Position numbers and translations under genes: made by a program
The notes under the pieces: model-generated
What the model was told of the DNA's origin: nothing
The model's input: the letters and a program-made list of their open reading frames with translations, nothing else
Database searches by the model: none
Source: Ferrovibrio terrae
GTDB taxonomy: Bacteria > Pseudomonadota > Alphaproteobacteria > Ferrovibrionales > Ferrovibrionaceae
NCBI RefSeq assembly: GCF_007197755.1
Contig: NZ_CP041636.1
Coordinates: 4,190,001-4,254,000 of the forward strand
Length of the DNA stretch: 64,000 nt
Direction: 5' to 3'
Shown here: piece after piece, positions 9,215 through 18,013 of the stretch
Numbering within the stretch: position 1 is the stretch's first letter
Layout: every line of letters starts with the position of its first letter

Positions 9215-10222
9215 TCAGCGCACCGCCGCCACATGCGGCAGGTTTTCGTTTCCGGCCTTGTTAGTCTCGTTGGAGGCTTCGCTGCGTAACCAGGCGGCAA
9301 ATGCCGCTACCTTGGGCAGTGACAGCAGGCGATGCGGCGCCACGATATAGTAGGCGAAATCCACCGGCTGCGGAGCTTCGAACAGCTTCACCAGCCGCCC
9401 TTCACGCAGATCGTTTTCCACCAGCGTCGCCTTTGCCAGCGCCACGCCGCTGCCCTGGATCGCCGCATCCAGCACCAGGCTGGACTGCGTGAACCGTGGA
9501 CCGCGCGCCACATCCACGCTCGTCGCACCGCGGGCGCGCAACCAGGCTTGCCAGCTTGGGCAGGTCGGATCGCTGTCGGGACTGTCGTCATGCAGCAAGG
9601 TAGTGGTCGAGAGATCCTTGGGCTGCTGCAACCGCTTTTCCTTCAGCAACACCGGGCTGCAGACCGGGATCACGGCTTCGGACAGCAGATGCTCCACGGC
9701 GAGATCGGGGTAGCTGCCTTTGCCATAGCGGACGGCGATATCAACATTGTCGCTGGTGAAGTTGCTGAGCTGCGTGGTGGCCGCCACGCGCACGTCGATA
9801 TTGGGATGCAGTTTCTGGAAGCGATCCAGCCGCGGCATCAGCCATTTCACCGCAAAGGATGGCGCCACACTCACGGTCAGCACGCTGGCCTGGTTCAGGC
9901 CTTCGAGTTGCCCCACGGCTTCGCTCATCATCTCGAAGCCACCACGGATGCCCGGCAGGAATGTCTGGCCGGCATCGGTCAGTGCGATGCTACGGCCGGC
10001 GCGGCGGAACAGCGGCACACCCAGATGCGCCTCGAGTGTCCGGATCTGGTGGCTGACCGCCGCCGGCGTCACGCAGAGCTCGTCGGCCGCCTGCACGAGG
10101 CTGAGATGGCGCGCCACGACCTCGAAGGTGCGCAGCGCCACCAGCGGCGGCAAACGGCGCCTGGAAGGCCGGCCGGCAGCAATCCCGTCTGGGGCGAATG
10201 TCATAACCTGAACTTGGCGCAT
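9215..10222 (-). CDS. LysR-family regulator (GcvA-like)
   Basis: A DNA-binding regulator. An N-terminal winged helix-turn-helix ([20 protein letters not shown], then [19 protein letters not shown]) is followed by a periplasmic-binding-like effector domain. The arrangement [17 protein letters not shown] and the later [17 protein letters not shown] stretch are GcvA/AmpR-subfamily features rather than CysB-like. ATG is possible at 10222 or 10204 and TTG at 10243; none has a strong ribosome site, so the start is uncertain. It sits directly upstream of the sulfate importer on the same strand, but a role in sulfur control is only suggested by position. An AT-rich region with a perfect palindrome (10276-10294) lies upstream. 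Confidence 0.85.
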   Translation of the reverse strand: MRQVQVMTFAPDGIAAGRPSRRRLPPLVALRTFEVVARHLSLVQAADELCVTPAAVSHQIRTLEAHLGVPLFRRAGRSIALTDAGQTFLPGIRGGFEMMSEAVGQLEGLNQASVLTVSVAPSFAVKWLMPRLDRFQKLHPNIDVRVAATTQLSNFTSDNVDIAVRYGKGSYPDLAVEHLLSEAVIPVCSPVLLKEKRLQQPKDLSTTTLLHDDSPDSDPTCPSWQAWLRARGATSVDVARGPRFTQSSLVLDAAIQGSGVALAKATLVENDLREGRLVKLFEAPQPVDFAYYIVAPHRLLSLPKVAAFAAWLRSEASNETNKAGNENLPHVAAVR

Positions 10223-10275
10223 GTTCCGATCCGAACGTCGCAAGGCGCCAAAGATAGCAAATCAGTAGTCTAAGT

Positions 10276-10294
10276 GTATATCATAATGATATAC
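10276..10294. promoter_or_regulatory. AT-rich perfect palindrome upstream of the LysR gene
   Basis: GTATATCAT-A-ATGATATAC, 9-bp arms around one base, within a markedly AT-rich stretch (about 10258-10320) in otherwise GC-rich DNA. It lies 54 nt upstream of the LysR ATG and on the far side of the small plus-strand gene at 10461. It is a good candidate for a regulator operator in a divergent promoter region. Which protein binds it is unknown. Confidence 0.45.
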
Positions 10295-10460
10295 ATATAA
10301 TTTTAGTTATTATATTTTCCCGATATTCCGGCCTTCCAAAACCCGGATGTGCCGATCCGCAAAAGACATTCAATCGACAGCGGGGCCGAATCCGCCGACT
10401 TTGTCGACGCGCGTCGATATCGCGCCGCCTGCATCACGCCCGTCAGATCCGGAGGATGCC

Positions 10461-10646
10461 ATGACCAAGCCCCCTGTTACGGACCGGCTCCGCGCCGAAC
10501 ATATGAACGGTTGTTGCGATAACCACAGTGACCTGTCGCTGCCGCGCCCCATTTCATGCCTGGGCGAACCTGACGACATCGCAAACGACAACACGCAGCG
10601 CTGTCGCCGCTCCGGTGTCGCGATCGACCCGATGTTTCTGAACTAG
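10461..10646 (+). CDS. Small hypothetical protein, 61 residues
   Basis: An open frame starting MTKPPVTDRLRAEHMNGCCD at ATG 10461, with an excellent ribosome site GGAGGA 5 nt upstream; this is the main reason to call it. The product is soluble and polar, with four cysteines (two adjacent) and no signal peptide. I do not recognise the family. It shares CTAG at 10643-10646 with the stop of the convergent reductase gene, an arrangement also seen at three other convergent pairs here, which supports the stop being real. Confidence 0.5.
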   Translation: MTKPPVTDRLRAEHMNGCCDNHSDLSLPRPISCLGEPDDIANDNTQRCRRSGVAIDPMFLN

Positions 10647-11563
10647 GCTGCCCGACGGCTCTGATAGACACAGAGATTGGCGTAGGCGAGTGATAGCAGT
10701 GGCATGGCAATACCGGCCTGCTGCGCCCGCCTGAGCAGGTCGCCGACAATCTGGTCGGCTTCCACGGCTGCGCCCTTCTGCAGGTCGCGATACATCGACG
10801 AGGTATGCGTCGAGCCGACCTTGGTCAGCGCCTCACGCGTGCTGGCTACGAAGCTCTCGCTCGGGGCCTTGCCGACCGCGCGGACGGCACCAACCACTTC
10901 ATCGACGATGGCGGCAGAGAAGTCGCCTCCGCCCGGCGCGGCCGCCACTTCGCCCACCGTGCCGCGCATCAGGCAGCAAATGCCGCCCAGCGCCGCCAGC
11001 AGAGTCCACTTCTCCCACATCTCGCGTTCGATCTCCGACGTCAGCTTGGCGTCGAAGCCGGCATTTTTCAGCGCGGCATCCAGTGCGGTGATGCGCGACG
11101 ACGTGCTGCCATCCATCTCGCCATAGGCCAGATCGTGGAACTTGCCCATCTGGATCACACGGCCGGCGTCATCCAGTTGCGCCGGGATGCGGCATAGCCC
11201 GCCAACCAGCGTCTGCGCACCGAAGCGCGCCCGGATTGCCTCGACATGCCGCATGCCGTTCAACACCGGCAGGATCATGGTCTGCGGGCCGATGGCGGGC
11301 GCCAGATCTTCCAGCGCGGCCTCAAGCGAATAGGCTTTCACCGTCAGGATCACAGCGTCATAGGGGCCCCTGATCTGCCCCGCGGTCACCAGCTTCGGTG
11401 TGCAGGTGAAATCGCCATAGGGGCTGACGATCTGCAGGCCATTCTCCTGCAGCTGCGCCGCGCGGCCGGGCCGCACCAGAAAGGTGACATCGCGGCCGGC
11501 CTGGGCCAGACGACCGCCATAATAGCCGCCGGTCGAGCCGGCACCGACAACCAACAGACGCAT
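10643..11563 (-). CDS. Ketopantoate reductase family protein (PanE/ApbA-like)
   Basis: An NADPH-dependent 2-dehydropantoate 2-reductase-family enzyme of 306 residues. The Rossmann motif VVGAGSTGGYYGGRLAQAG lies at residues 5-23, VILTVKAYSLEAALEDLAP includes the conserved lysine of the family, and PVLNGMRHVEAI and a WEKWTLLAALGGI segment provide the C-terminal helical domain. ATG 11563 is preceded by GGGGGA. A second, divergent paralogue occurs at 43980-44978, so at most one is likely to be the pantothenate enzyme; I cannot tell which. Confidence 0.85.
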   Translation of the reverse strand: MRLLVVGAGSTGGYYGGRLAQAGRDVTFLVRPGRAAQLQENGLQIVSPYGDFTCTPKLVTAGQIRGPYDAVILTVKAYSLEAALEDLAPAIGPQTMILPVLNGMRHVEAIRARFGAQTLVGGLCRIPAQLDDAGRVIQMGKFHDLAYGEMDGSTSSRITALDAALKNAGFDAKLTSEIEREMWEKWTLLAALGGICCLMRGTVGEVAAAPGGGDFSAAIVDEVVGAVRAVGKAPSESFVASTREALTKVGSTHTSSMYRDLQKGAAVEADQIVGDLLRRAQQAGIAMPLLSLAYANLCVYQSRRAA

Positions 11564-11642
11564 ATTTCCCCCACATCCTTGTCACTGACACTCACCTACC
11601 GCATTGGCAGAGCGGATCAAGTGTCGCAGGGCGACCATCCGG

Positions 11643-12110
11643 CTAGGGACCGGCCCACCAGCCGATCAGGCTGCCCACTGCGCGCCCGGCCCACGAGGGT
11701 ACACCGCTCGCGCTGCCCCACCAGCCTCTTGCGCCGGACAGCCAGAACAGCAGCGCGCAGAGCCAGAAACCGCCCGCAGCGACAGCGGCGTAAAGCGCGT
11801 AACGCAGATAGACGTCGCGCAGCGTCACCGTGATGATGCGCTGCGCCACTTCCGGACTGAGGTCGATCCGGCGGTCAAGCAGGATCCATACCTCGGTTTT
11901 CTTGTACGACGCACGCGTTACGTGCCCCGCCTTGAGCAGGAGCACACAGGCAGTGATCATGGTGAGGATGGCGCCGGACTTGAGCGACTGGAACGGCTCC
12001 GAGATCAGCCCGATCATCACGCACCAGATTGCCAGGGCCGCGAAGAAGCAGCCGCGTCCGACCGACTGAACCGCCAATGCCCGCACCCTTTGCTCGACGG
12101 GCTCGGCCAT
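11643..12110 (-). CDS. Conserved membrane protein of unknown function
   Basis: A 155-residue protein starting MAEPVEQRVRALAVQSVGRG, with three probable membrane segments: about 20-38 (CFFAALAIWCVMIGLI), 45-61 (GAILTMITACVLLLKAG) and 108-128 (LYAAVAAGGFWLCALLFWL). Between the second and third lies a charged cytoplasmic-looking loop (SYKKTEVWILLDRRIDLSPE). The Gly/Trp-rich C-terminus is probably flexible. It is the third gene of a small operon of membrane proteins (12741 to 11643), 11 nt after its neighbour. I do not recognise a functional family. Confidence 0.65.
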   Translation of the reverse strand: MAEPVEQRVRALAVQSVGRGCFFAALAIWCVMIGLISEPFQSLKSGAILTMITACVLLLKAGHVTRASYKKTEVWILLDRRIDLSPEVAQRIITVTLRDVYLRYALYAAVAAGGFWLCALLFWLSGARGWWGSASGVPSWAGRAVGSLIGWWAGP

Positions 12111-12121
12111 GGCGACTCCCG

Positions 12122-12421
12122 TCAGAGCAGTCCGGGCAGCGTCAGCAGGATAGCTGCGCCCAGCCAGATGAACATGGAGGTCTGATCAGTCTCTTCGCGG
12201 CCGGTCAGACGTTCGAAAATACCCGCCGGCACTGCCGACAGCATCAAAGTGGTGACCGAGACGATCAGAGAGGTGCCATAGAGCAGCACGATGCGGGTTG
12301 GCGGAACAAATTCCGGCAGCCAGACCGGCGCCATGATGAAGACCAGCGGCACCATGGGCGAGATGAACCCGTTGAGCAGCGTTACGCCCAGGATACCAAC
12401 AAAGATGGTTTGCGGAGTCAT
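12122..12421 (-). CDS. Small integral membrane protein
   Basis: A 99-residue, very hydrophobic protein with three probable helices: about 5-28, 44-67 and 83-98. A short polar stretch (FERLTGREETDQTS) separates the last two. ATG 12421 overlaps the stop of the upstream membrane gene by 4 nt (ATGA), so the two are translationally coupled and may form a complex. No known family recognised. Confidence 0.65.
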   Translation of the reverse strand: MTPQTIFVGILGVTLLNGFISPMVPLVFIMAPVWLPEFVPPTRIVLLYGTSLIVSVTTLMLSAVPAGIFERLTGREETDQTSMFIWLGAAILLTLPGLL

Positions 12422-12741
12422 GAGGCGGCCTGCACGAGGCTGGGCGCCATGCCGTTGGCGGCAAAGATGAAGTGCGCAACATAGCGCAGGGCGAATGCCC
12501 AGAAGGCCGTGACCAGCGGCACAAACCGCAGGCCGATGAAACGCGGCGTGATCCAGTCGGTCAGCCAGACCGCCCAGTTGGTCAGCAGACGAAAGAACTT
12601 GAAAATGTAATTCGGATGATCCGGCGGCAGGAAACCCGTCATCAGGAAGCGGCCGATGCAGGTCCAGCCGATCAGTGCAAGGCCGTAGCTGACTGCCCAG
12701 TACGGCAGGTAACTCCAGAAGAAATCAGGCTGGGCGGTCAT
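12418..12741 (-). CDS. Small integral membrane protein, weakly YggT-like
   Basis: A 107-residue protein with hydrophobic segments at about 8-35 and 70-95. The intervening NYIFKFFRLLTNWAVWLTDW followed by ITPRFIGLRFVPLVTAFWAF loosely recalls YggT-type proteins, where an amphipathic R-x-L-T...P segment precedes a second membrane pair. It is the first gene of the three-gene membrane operon and lies between that operon and the symporter terminator. The family link is tentative. Confidence 0.6.
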   Translation of the reverse strand: MTAQPDFFWSYLPYWAVSYGLALIGWTCIGRFLMTGFLPPDHPNYIFKFFRLLTNWAVWLTDWITPRFIGLRFVPLVTAFWAFALRYVAHFIFAANGMAPSLVQAAS

Positions 12742-12790
12742 TGGAATCCAAGAAAAAAGCTGACTACGGAGAGCACCCTACAAAAGAAAA

Positions 12791-12815
12791 CGGCGGGGGC
12801 CAATGGCCCCCGCCG
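12791..12815 (-). terminator. Intrinsic terminator of the symporter operon
   Basis: The perfect inverted repeat CGGCGGGGGCC / GGCCCCCGCCG with a 3-nt loop is followed on the minus strand by TTTTCTTTTG. It lies 22 nt beyond the symporter stop at 12837, and upstream of the next minus-strand gene at 12741. Confidence 0.88.
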
Positions 12816-12836
12816 CTCTTACCGTTAAGCCACGAC

Positions 12837-14681
12837 TTAGTGACTGATGGCGTCCGAGGCATTCGCCAGCTTCACGTCACCCTTCGGCACGCGGATGCTG
12901 TCGATGAAGTCCTGCATCTCCTTCGACGGGGCCGCGGTCATCAGACTGACGACATAGGTCACGATGAAGGCCGCCGGAATACCGAACAGGCCACAGGAGA
13001 TGTTCTTGACCCCGAACCACAGCGGCATGCCATAGAACTGGGTCATCACCAGGTAGTACACGCAGACGCCGTAACCCGCGATCATACCGGCAACGGCGCC
13101 GGTATTGCTGGTCCGCTTCCACCAGATACCCATCACCAGCGCCGGGAACAGGCCCGAAGCAGCGATCGAGAAGGCCCAGGCCACCATCGCAAGGATGGTC
13201 GAAGGCTTCGTCGATGCCACATAGGCCGAGGCGATAGCCACGATGATCAGCAGCACACGGCTGATGATCAGGCGCTTCTTCGTCGCGGCATGCGGGTCGA
13301 TCATGCGGTAGTAGACGTCGTGGCTGAGGGCGTTGGCGATGGCGAGCAGCAGGCCATCGGCCGTGCTGAGCGCTGCCGCCAGACCGCCGGCCGCAACCAG
13401 GCCCGCGATGACATAAGGCAGACCGGCGATTTCCGGCGTGGCGAGCACGATGGCATCCGCCGCGATACGGAACTCGCTCAGTTGCAGGATGCCGTCCGCG
13501 TTACCCTTCACGCCCTTGCAGAGGGCGAAAATGGTGTCCGCGTTGGCCGCATCGCAGGCGCCGACCAGACCGATCGCCCCCCACGACTGCACCCAGCTCG
13601 GCAGGGCCGTGATCTGCTGGCCGATCACGTTCTGGTACACTTCCAGCTTGGCGAAGGCAGCATAGGACGGCGCGGTGAAGTAGAGCAGGAAGATGAAGAG
13701 CAGGCTCCATGCCACCGACTTGCGGGCATCACGCACGCTGGGCGTGGTGAAGTAGCGCATCAGGATGTGCGGCAAAGCGGCCGTACCCACCATCAAGCAC
13801 AGGATCAGCGCGAAGAAGTTCATGCCGTCCGTGAAGTTCATCACGCCCTTGGCGTCGGCAAAGGCGGAGGTGTGTACCTTCACCACCCCCAGGGCCGGCT
13901 CCAGCGCCGCGATCTTCTCCAGCGCCTGACCATACATCAGCTGCGGGATCGGAACGCCCGTCACCTTGGCCGACATGATCACAACCGGGATCAGGTAGGC
14001 GATGATCAGGATGATGTACTGCGCCACCTGGGTCCAGGTGACCGCGCGCATACCGCCCAGCATCGAGCAGACCAGGATGCCCGCCAGACCGACGAAGACC
14101 GCCAGTTCGAAGGAGATACCCAGGAAGCGCGAGGCGATGATGCCGACGCCGAAGATCTGCGCCGTCACGTAGGTGAACGAAGCCGAGATCAGCACGATGA
14201 CGCCGGCAAACCGGGCAAGGTTGCCGCCGTAACGGGCGCCGAGGAAGTCGGGCACCGTGTACTGGCCGAACTTGCGCAGGTACGGCGCCAGCAGGATCGA
14301 CACCAGCAGGTAACCGCCGGTCCAGCCGAGCACGAAGGCGAGACCGTCGTAGCCGAGCAGGTAGAGCGAACCGGCCATGCCGATGAACGACGCTGCCGAC
14401 ATCCAGTCGGAACCGGTGGCCATGCCGTTGTAGAAGGCAGGCACCTTGCGGCCGGCGACATAGTATTCGCCCATTTCCGCCGTGCGCGAGATCACGCCGA
14501 TCAGCGCGTAGACACCGATGGTCAGGAACACGAACAGGTAGCCGATGACCTGGTTGGAGACGCCCATCTGTTCAAGGATGGCGAGGAAAATCACGAAAGC
14601 GGCAAAGCCGCCCGTGTAAATTCCGTAAATCTTGCCGAGGTTGTTAATAAAACCCCCGCCGCTTTCACTATTGTTTGCCAT
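12837..14681 (-). CDS. Sodium/solute symporter, VC_2705 subfamily
   Basis: A 614-residue cation-coupled symporter of the SSS family, inner membrane, with about 14 membrane segments. Recognisable segments are YYVAGRKVPAFYNGMATGSD followed by WMSAASFIGMAGSLYLLGYD (residues about 72-112), GQYTVPDFLGARYGG, and the C-terminal AWAFSIAASGLFPALVMGIW region. The family includes acetate/monocarboxylate carriers, and its VC_2705 branch is paired with a small DUF4212 protein, as here (17 nt upstream). The substrate cannot be read from the sequence; a short organic acid is likely. It ends at a strong terminator. Confidence 0.88.
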   Translation of the reverse strand: MANNSESGGGFINNLGKIYGIYTGGFAAFVIFLAILEQMGVSNQVIGYLFVFLTIGVYALIGVISRTAEMGEYYVAGRKVPAFYNGMATGSDWMSAASFIGMAGSLYLLGYDGLAFVLGWTGGYLLVSILLAPYLRKFGQYTVPDFLGARYGGNLARFAGVIVLISASFTYVTAQIFGVGIIASRFLGISFELAVFVGLAGILVCSMLGGMRAVTWTQVAQYIILIIAYLIPVVIMSAKVTGVPIPQLMYGQALEKIAALEPALGVVKVHTSAFADAKGVMNFTDGMNFFALILCLMVGTAALPHILMRYFTTPSVRDARKSVAWSLLFIFLLYFTAPSYAAFAKLEVYQNVIGQQITALPSWVQSWGAIGLVGACDAANADTIFALCKGVKGNADGILQLSEFRIAADAIVLATPEIAGLPYVIAGLVAAGGLAAALSTADGLLLAIANALSHDVYYRMIDPHAATKKRLIISRVLLIIVAIASAYVASTKPSTILAMVAWAFSIAASGLFPALVMGIWWKRTSNTGAVAGMIAGYGVCVYYLVMTQFYGMPLWFGVKNISCGLFGIPAAFIVTYVVSLMTAAPSKEMQDFIDSIRVPKGDVKLANASDAISH

Positions 14682-14698
14682 GGTGGCGTTCCCCCTCT

Positions 14699-14965
14699 TT
14701 ATTCGTCTTCGGCGACGCCGAACTCTTCATCGATGCTGTTCTGTTTCGAAGCGAACCAGAAGAGCGATACGACGAAGGCGATCAGCGAACCCTGAGCGGC
14801 CATGTAGAAGCCGAGCGGAAAACCGATGATGCGGATATTGTTCAGCTGCGGTGCGAAGAAATGCACCACGAAACCGAAGAAGAACCAGATGCCCAGCATC
14901 GTCCACATGAGGCTGGATGTTCTGGCCCAATAGGCCTTAGCCTTTTCCGGAGTTAGGTCTGACAT
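14699..14965 (-). CDS. DUF4212 protein, small partner of the symporter
   Basis: An 88-residue membrane protein beginning MSDLTPEKAKAYWARTSSLM. I chose ATG 14965 because AGGAG lies at the right distance upstream. Two membrane helices are visible: about 22-42 (MLGIWFFFGFVVHFF) and 52-72 (FYMAAQGSLIAFVVSLFWF). The phrase IIGFPLGFYMAAQGS is diagnostic of DUF4212, the accessory subunit encoded before VC_2705-type symporters. It is the first gene of the two-gene operon. Confidence 0.88.
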   Translation of the reverse strand: MSDLTPEKAKAYWARTSSLMWTMLGIWFFFGFVVHFFAPQLNNIRIIGFPLGFYMAAQGSLIAFVVSLFWFASKQNSIDEEFGVAEDE

Positions 14966-15118
14966 GAAGCGCTCCTGCCCCTTGTTGTTTATGATATCGT
15001 TACGTCCGGCGACGCGGTTTTTACGCACGAACCGGCTTCAGGCAGTATACGGGCGGCGTTTTCTGGGGACCCATTAGACCAAAGGCTAAATCCTTATAAG
15101 GGTTTGTTTACGCGGATT

Positions 15119-15736
15119 ATGCATCAGGGGGGCGTTTTGCTGCATCGCATCAAAGAGTATTTCTTTCCACCTTCGGTTTCGACTCGCAGTGATCTGCGGG
15201 CCTTCGTTGCCGGGGAAGCCAGCTATCTGACCCAGAAGACCGTGATCGGCTATTGCCGGGTCAAGACCATGCTGGACTACGAGAAGTTGCTGACTGAACC
15301 CGCTTTCCGGGAGGCCCAGGAGAATTGCCGCTGGGAAGCCTATGCCAGCACGCTGAGCGATATCGTCATCATGGTCGAGGGCTGGCTGCGACCGGAGAAT
15401 GCCGGGACGCGCCGGCGCGTGGCCGATTCGCTGGCTACCCTCTACGTCACCATCCTGACCGAAGAGTTGCCGGCGCATCGCCAGACCTGGGCCGACCGTA
15501 TTGAAGCTTTCAATATTCGCTTCTCCCAGACGCGGGAGGCCGAGCCGCAGGCGCCGGAAAAGCTCATCACCGGGTCAGCGGCGCTGATTCACGAACTGGT
15601 GCCGATTGCCGACCGGCTGAAGCGCAACGACCGCGAGGTGATTACCGGCGATCTGAGCCTGCATATCCTGGCGGCGCATGCCTCGATGCTGAAACGCTTC
15701 CGCCGCGACGCGCTGGTGGCGGCGCTGACGCAGTGA
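15119..15736 (+). CDS. Conserved hypothetical protein upstream of a DnaQ-like exonuclease
   Basis: A soluble, mostly helical protein of about 205 residues. ATG 15119 is the upstream candidate, but AGGGGGG followed closely by TTG at 15137 (MLHRIKEYFFPPS) is better spaced, so the true protein may be six residues shorter. Features include FPPSVSTRSDLRAFVAGEAS, a DIVIMVEGWLRPE segment and a helical C-terminus. I do not recognise a family with known function. It ends 7 nt before the exonuclease gene and is divergent from the symporter operon. Confidence 0.65.
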   Translation: MHQGGVLLHRIKEYFFPPSVSTRSDLRAFVAGEASYLTQKTVIGYCRVKTMLDYEKLLTEPAFREAQENCRWEAYASTLSDIVIMVEGWLRPENAGTRRRVADSLATLYVTILTEELPAHRQTWADRIEAFNIRFSQTREAEPQAPEKLITGSAALIHELVPIADRLKRNDREVITGDLSLHILAAHASMLKRFRRDALVAALTQ

Positions 15737-15743
15737 GGCCGGC

Positions 15744-16475
15744 ATGCGGCGGTCGCTGATCGGCAGCGTCAGCCATATCCTGGCCCGGCTGCGCAGCGCC
15801 GCACCGTCGCCACCGGCCTTCACCCTGGCCGACGACGAACCGCTCGCTACGTTGCCGGCCCTGCTGTTCGATACCGAAACGACCGGTCTGGATGTGATGC
15901 GCGACCGCATCATCTCCATGGCCGGCCTGCCCTATCACGGCGGCGGCGCCGACGACGCACCGGCGCTCGACCTGCTGCTGCATCCCGGTATCCGTATCCC
16001 GAAAGCCTCCACCGCGATCCATGGCATCGACGATCGCATGGTGGCCACGGCACCTGCGCTGGCCCTGTTGTGGGGCAGCATCCAGCATGCGTGGCAGGGC
16101 CGTGTGCTGGTGGGCCACAATATCGGCTTTGACATCGCCCTCCTGCAGCATGAGGCATCGCGCTATCGCCTGCCCTTCCATGCGCCGGCCGGTGCACTCG
16201 ATATTGGCCTGCTCTATGCCGGGCTGAAGCCGCGCGTCGCGCATATCACGCTGGAGCGCATCGCCGAGGACTTCGCCGTGTCGCTGGAAGGCCGCCATTC
16301 CGCCACCGGCGACGCCGAAGCCGCGGCTGGCATCTGGCAGCGGATGCTGCCGGCGCTCGGGCGGATCGGCATCGCTACGCTGGGTGATGCGCGACGGCTG
16401 ATGCAGCGCCAGCGCGATCTGCTGCATGGCCAGGACCGCGCCGGCTGGGCACTCGACTTGTTGCTGCCGCGCTGA
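15744..16475 (+). CDS. DnaQ-like 3'-5' exonuclease
   Basis: A DEDDh exonuclease. All motifs are visible in the 243-residue protein: Exo I LFDTETTG (D43, E45), Exo II GHNIGFD (D130) and Exo III HSATGD (H185, D190). The N-terminal 35 residues are an extra segment not needed for the fold. This type of stand-alone exonuclease occurs beside CBS/DUF294 nucleotidyltransferases and SSS symporters in many proteobacteria, and its substrate there is not known. It is not the polymerase III epsilon subunit on context grounds. Spacing to neighbours is 7 and 4 nt, so it is in an operon. Confidence 0.87.
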   Translation: MRRSLIGSVSHILARLRSAAPSPPAFTLADDEPLATLPALLFDTETTGLDVMRDRIISMAGLPYHGGGADDAPALDLLLHPGIRIPKASTAIHGIDDRMVATAPALALLWGSIQHAWQGRVLVGHNIGFDIALLQHEASRYRLPFHAPAGALDIGLLYAGLKPRVAHITLERIAEDFAVSLEGRHSATGDAEAAAGIWQRMLPALGRIGIATLGDARRLMQRQRDLLHGQDRAGWALDLLLPR

Positions 16476-16479
16476 CGCC

Positions 16480-17940
16480 ATGATCACACCAGGACCCGCC
16501 CTGCCCGATCTTGAACCCTATCGCCGCCGCGTCAGCGCGGTGATGCGAAAACCCGTGAATGACATCGCCGACAACGCCACGCTGGCCGAAATCGCCCGCC
16601 ATATGAGCGACAGCGCTCATGGCGGGCTGCTGGTGCGCGACCGCTTCGACCGGCATGTCGGCATCCTGACCGAGCGCGATGTCACCCGCGCGCTCGGTCG
16701 CGACGGCGCCGCCGCCCTGCAATTGACCGCCGCCGACCTGATGACCCGCAGCATTGTCGCCATCCACGAAGGTGCTTTCCTGTTCCGCGCCATCGGCCGC
16801 ATGCGTCGGCTGAACCTGCGCTACCTGCCGGTGACCGACAATGCCGGCCGCTTCACCGGCATGCTGACCGCCCGCACGCTGCTGCGGCTGCGCGCGCAGG
16901 ACTCGCAGATGATTGCCGACGAACTGGACATCGCGCAGACGGCCGACGAGCTTGGCCATGCCCGCGCCGCCCTGCCGCAGCTTGCCGCCACCCTGCTGGC
17001 GGAAGCTCCGGATGCGCCTGCTGTAGCCGCCGTGATCTCCGGCATCTATGCCGATATCACGGCGCGCGCCGCCGCCATCGTCGAAGCGGAATTCGACAGG
17101 GCCGGAGATCCGGCCCCCGCACCCTGGTGCATGCTGATCCTCGGTTCCGGCGGGCGCGGCGAAAGCCTGCTCAAACCCGACCAGGACAATGCCATCATTC
17201 ATGCCGGCAGCAGCGAGGACGATGGCTGGTATGCCCGCATCGCCGAACGCATCAATGCCCTGCTGGATGCTGCGGGCGTGCCCTTCTGCAAGGGCGGCGT
17301 GATGGCGAAGAACACCGCCTGGCGCGGCGCGCAGGGTCAATGGCGCGGTCGCGTCACCGAATGGATCGGCCGTCATACGCCCGAAGCGCTGCTCAATGTC
17401 GATATTTTTTACGACCTGCAACCGGTCTATGGCGCACTGCGCCTGGGCGAAGCCCTGCGTTTCGAGGCGCTGGCCGCGGCACGCAGTTCGCCGGTCTTCC
17501 TGCGCCTGCTGGCCGAACAGACCGCGCAGTTACAACCTGCGCTGAATTTCTTCGGCCGGTTGAAGACCGACGATGATGGCCGCGTCGACCTCAAACGCGG
17601 CGGCCTGCTGCCGCTGGTCAGTGCCGCGCGCCTGATGGCGCTCAAACTCGGCACACCCGCCACCGGCACGGCCGAGCGCCTGCGCGCCGTCGGCGCGGCC
17701 GGGCTGATCGGCGAAAGCGACATCACCGGGCTGACCACAGCCCATGCCCTGTTGCTGGAAATCATCCTGCGTCAGCAGATTGCCGATCTGAAGGCCAGCC
17801 GCGAGCCAGGCAGCCGCATCGATCCGGCCAGCCTGACCCACCTGCAGCGCGACCGGCTGAAGGCAGCGCTGAGGCATGTCGCCCTGCTGCCCGACATGGT
17901 GCAGGACGTGCTGACGGCTTCAGCCGGCAAAGATGCCTGA
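16480..17940 (+). CDS. CBS-domain / DUF294 nucleotidyltransferase-like protein
   Basis: A 486-residue soluble protein starting at ATG 16480, 4 nt after the exonuclease. Two CBS domains (about 20-72 and 86-136) should bind adenine nucleotides. They are followed by a helical linker and a DUF294 nucleotidyltransferase domain with GSGGRGES at 222-229 and DQD at 234-236. NVDIFYDLQPVYG and a helical C-terminus complete it. The E. coli relatives of this NTase fold include the GlnD family; CBS-DUF294 proteins probably sense energy state and modify a partner. Linkage to the symporter suggests it tunes solute uptake, but the target is unknown. Confidence 0.87.
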   Translation: MITPGPALPDLEPYRRRVSAVMRKPVNDIADNATLAEIARHMSDSAHGGLLVRDRFDRHVGILTERDVTRALGRDGAAALQLTAADLMTRSIVAIHEGAFLFRAIGRMRRLNLRYLPVTDNAGRFTGMLTARTLLRLRAQDSQMIADELDIAQTADELGHARAALPQLAATLLAEAPDAPAVAAVISGIYADITARAAAIVEAEFDRAGDPAPAPWCMLILGSGGRGESLLKPDQDNAIIHAGSSEDDGWYARIAERINALLDAAGVPFCKGGVMAKNTAWRGAQGQWRGRVTEWIGRHTPEALLNVDIFYDLQPVYGALRLGEALRFEALAAARSSPVFLRLLAEQTAQLQPALNFFGRLKTDDDGRVDLKRGGLLPLVSAARLMALKLGTPATGTAERLRAVGAAGLIGESDITGLTTAHALLLEIILRQQIADLKASREPGSRIDPASLTHLQRDRLKAALRHVALLPDMVQDVLTASAGKDA

Positions 17941-18013
17941 CGGGATTGTCTCACATCAATGAATTTGCCATCGGATATGCCATCCTCCAGCACCCGACAA
18001 GCTGGATATCCTT

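Noticed and set aside
9215-10222. LysR gene as cysB
   Set aside because: Its sequence pattern is GcvA/AmpR-like, so its position before the sulfate operon is not enough to name it.
12741-14795. A 684-residue plus-strand frame opposite the symporter
   Set aside because: It lies antisense to the conserved symporter and reads as His/Gln/Asp-rich low-complexity sequence with no ribosome site; it is a shadow of the GC-rich gene.
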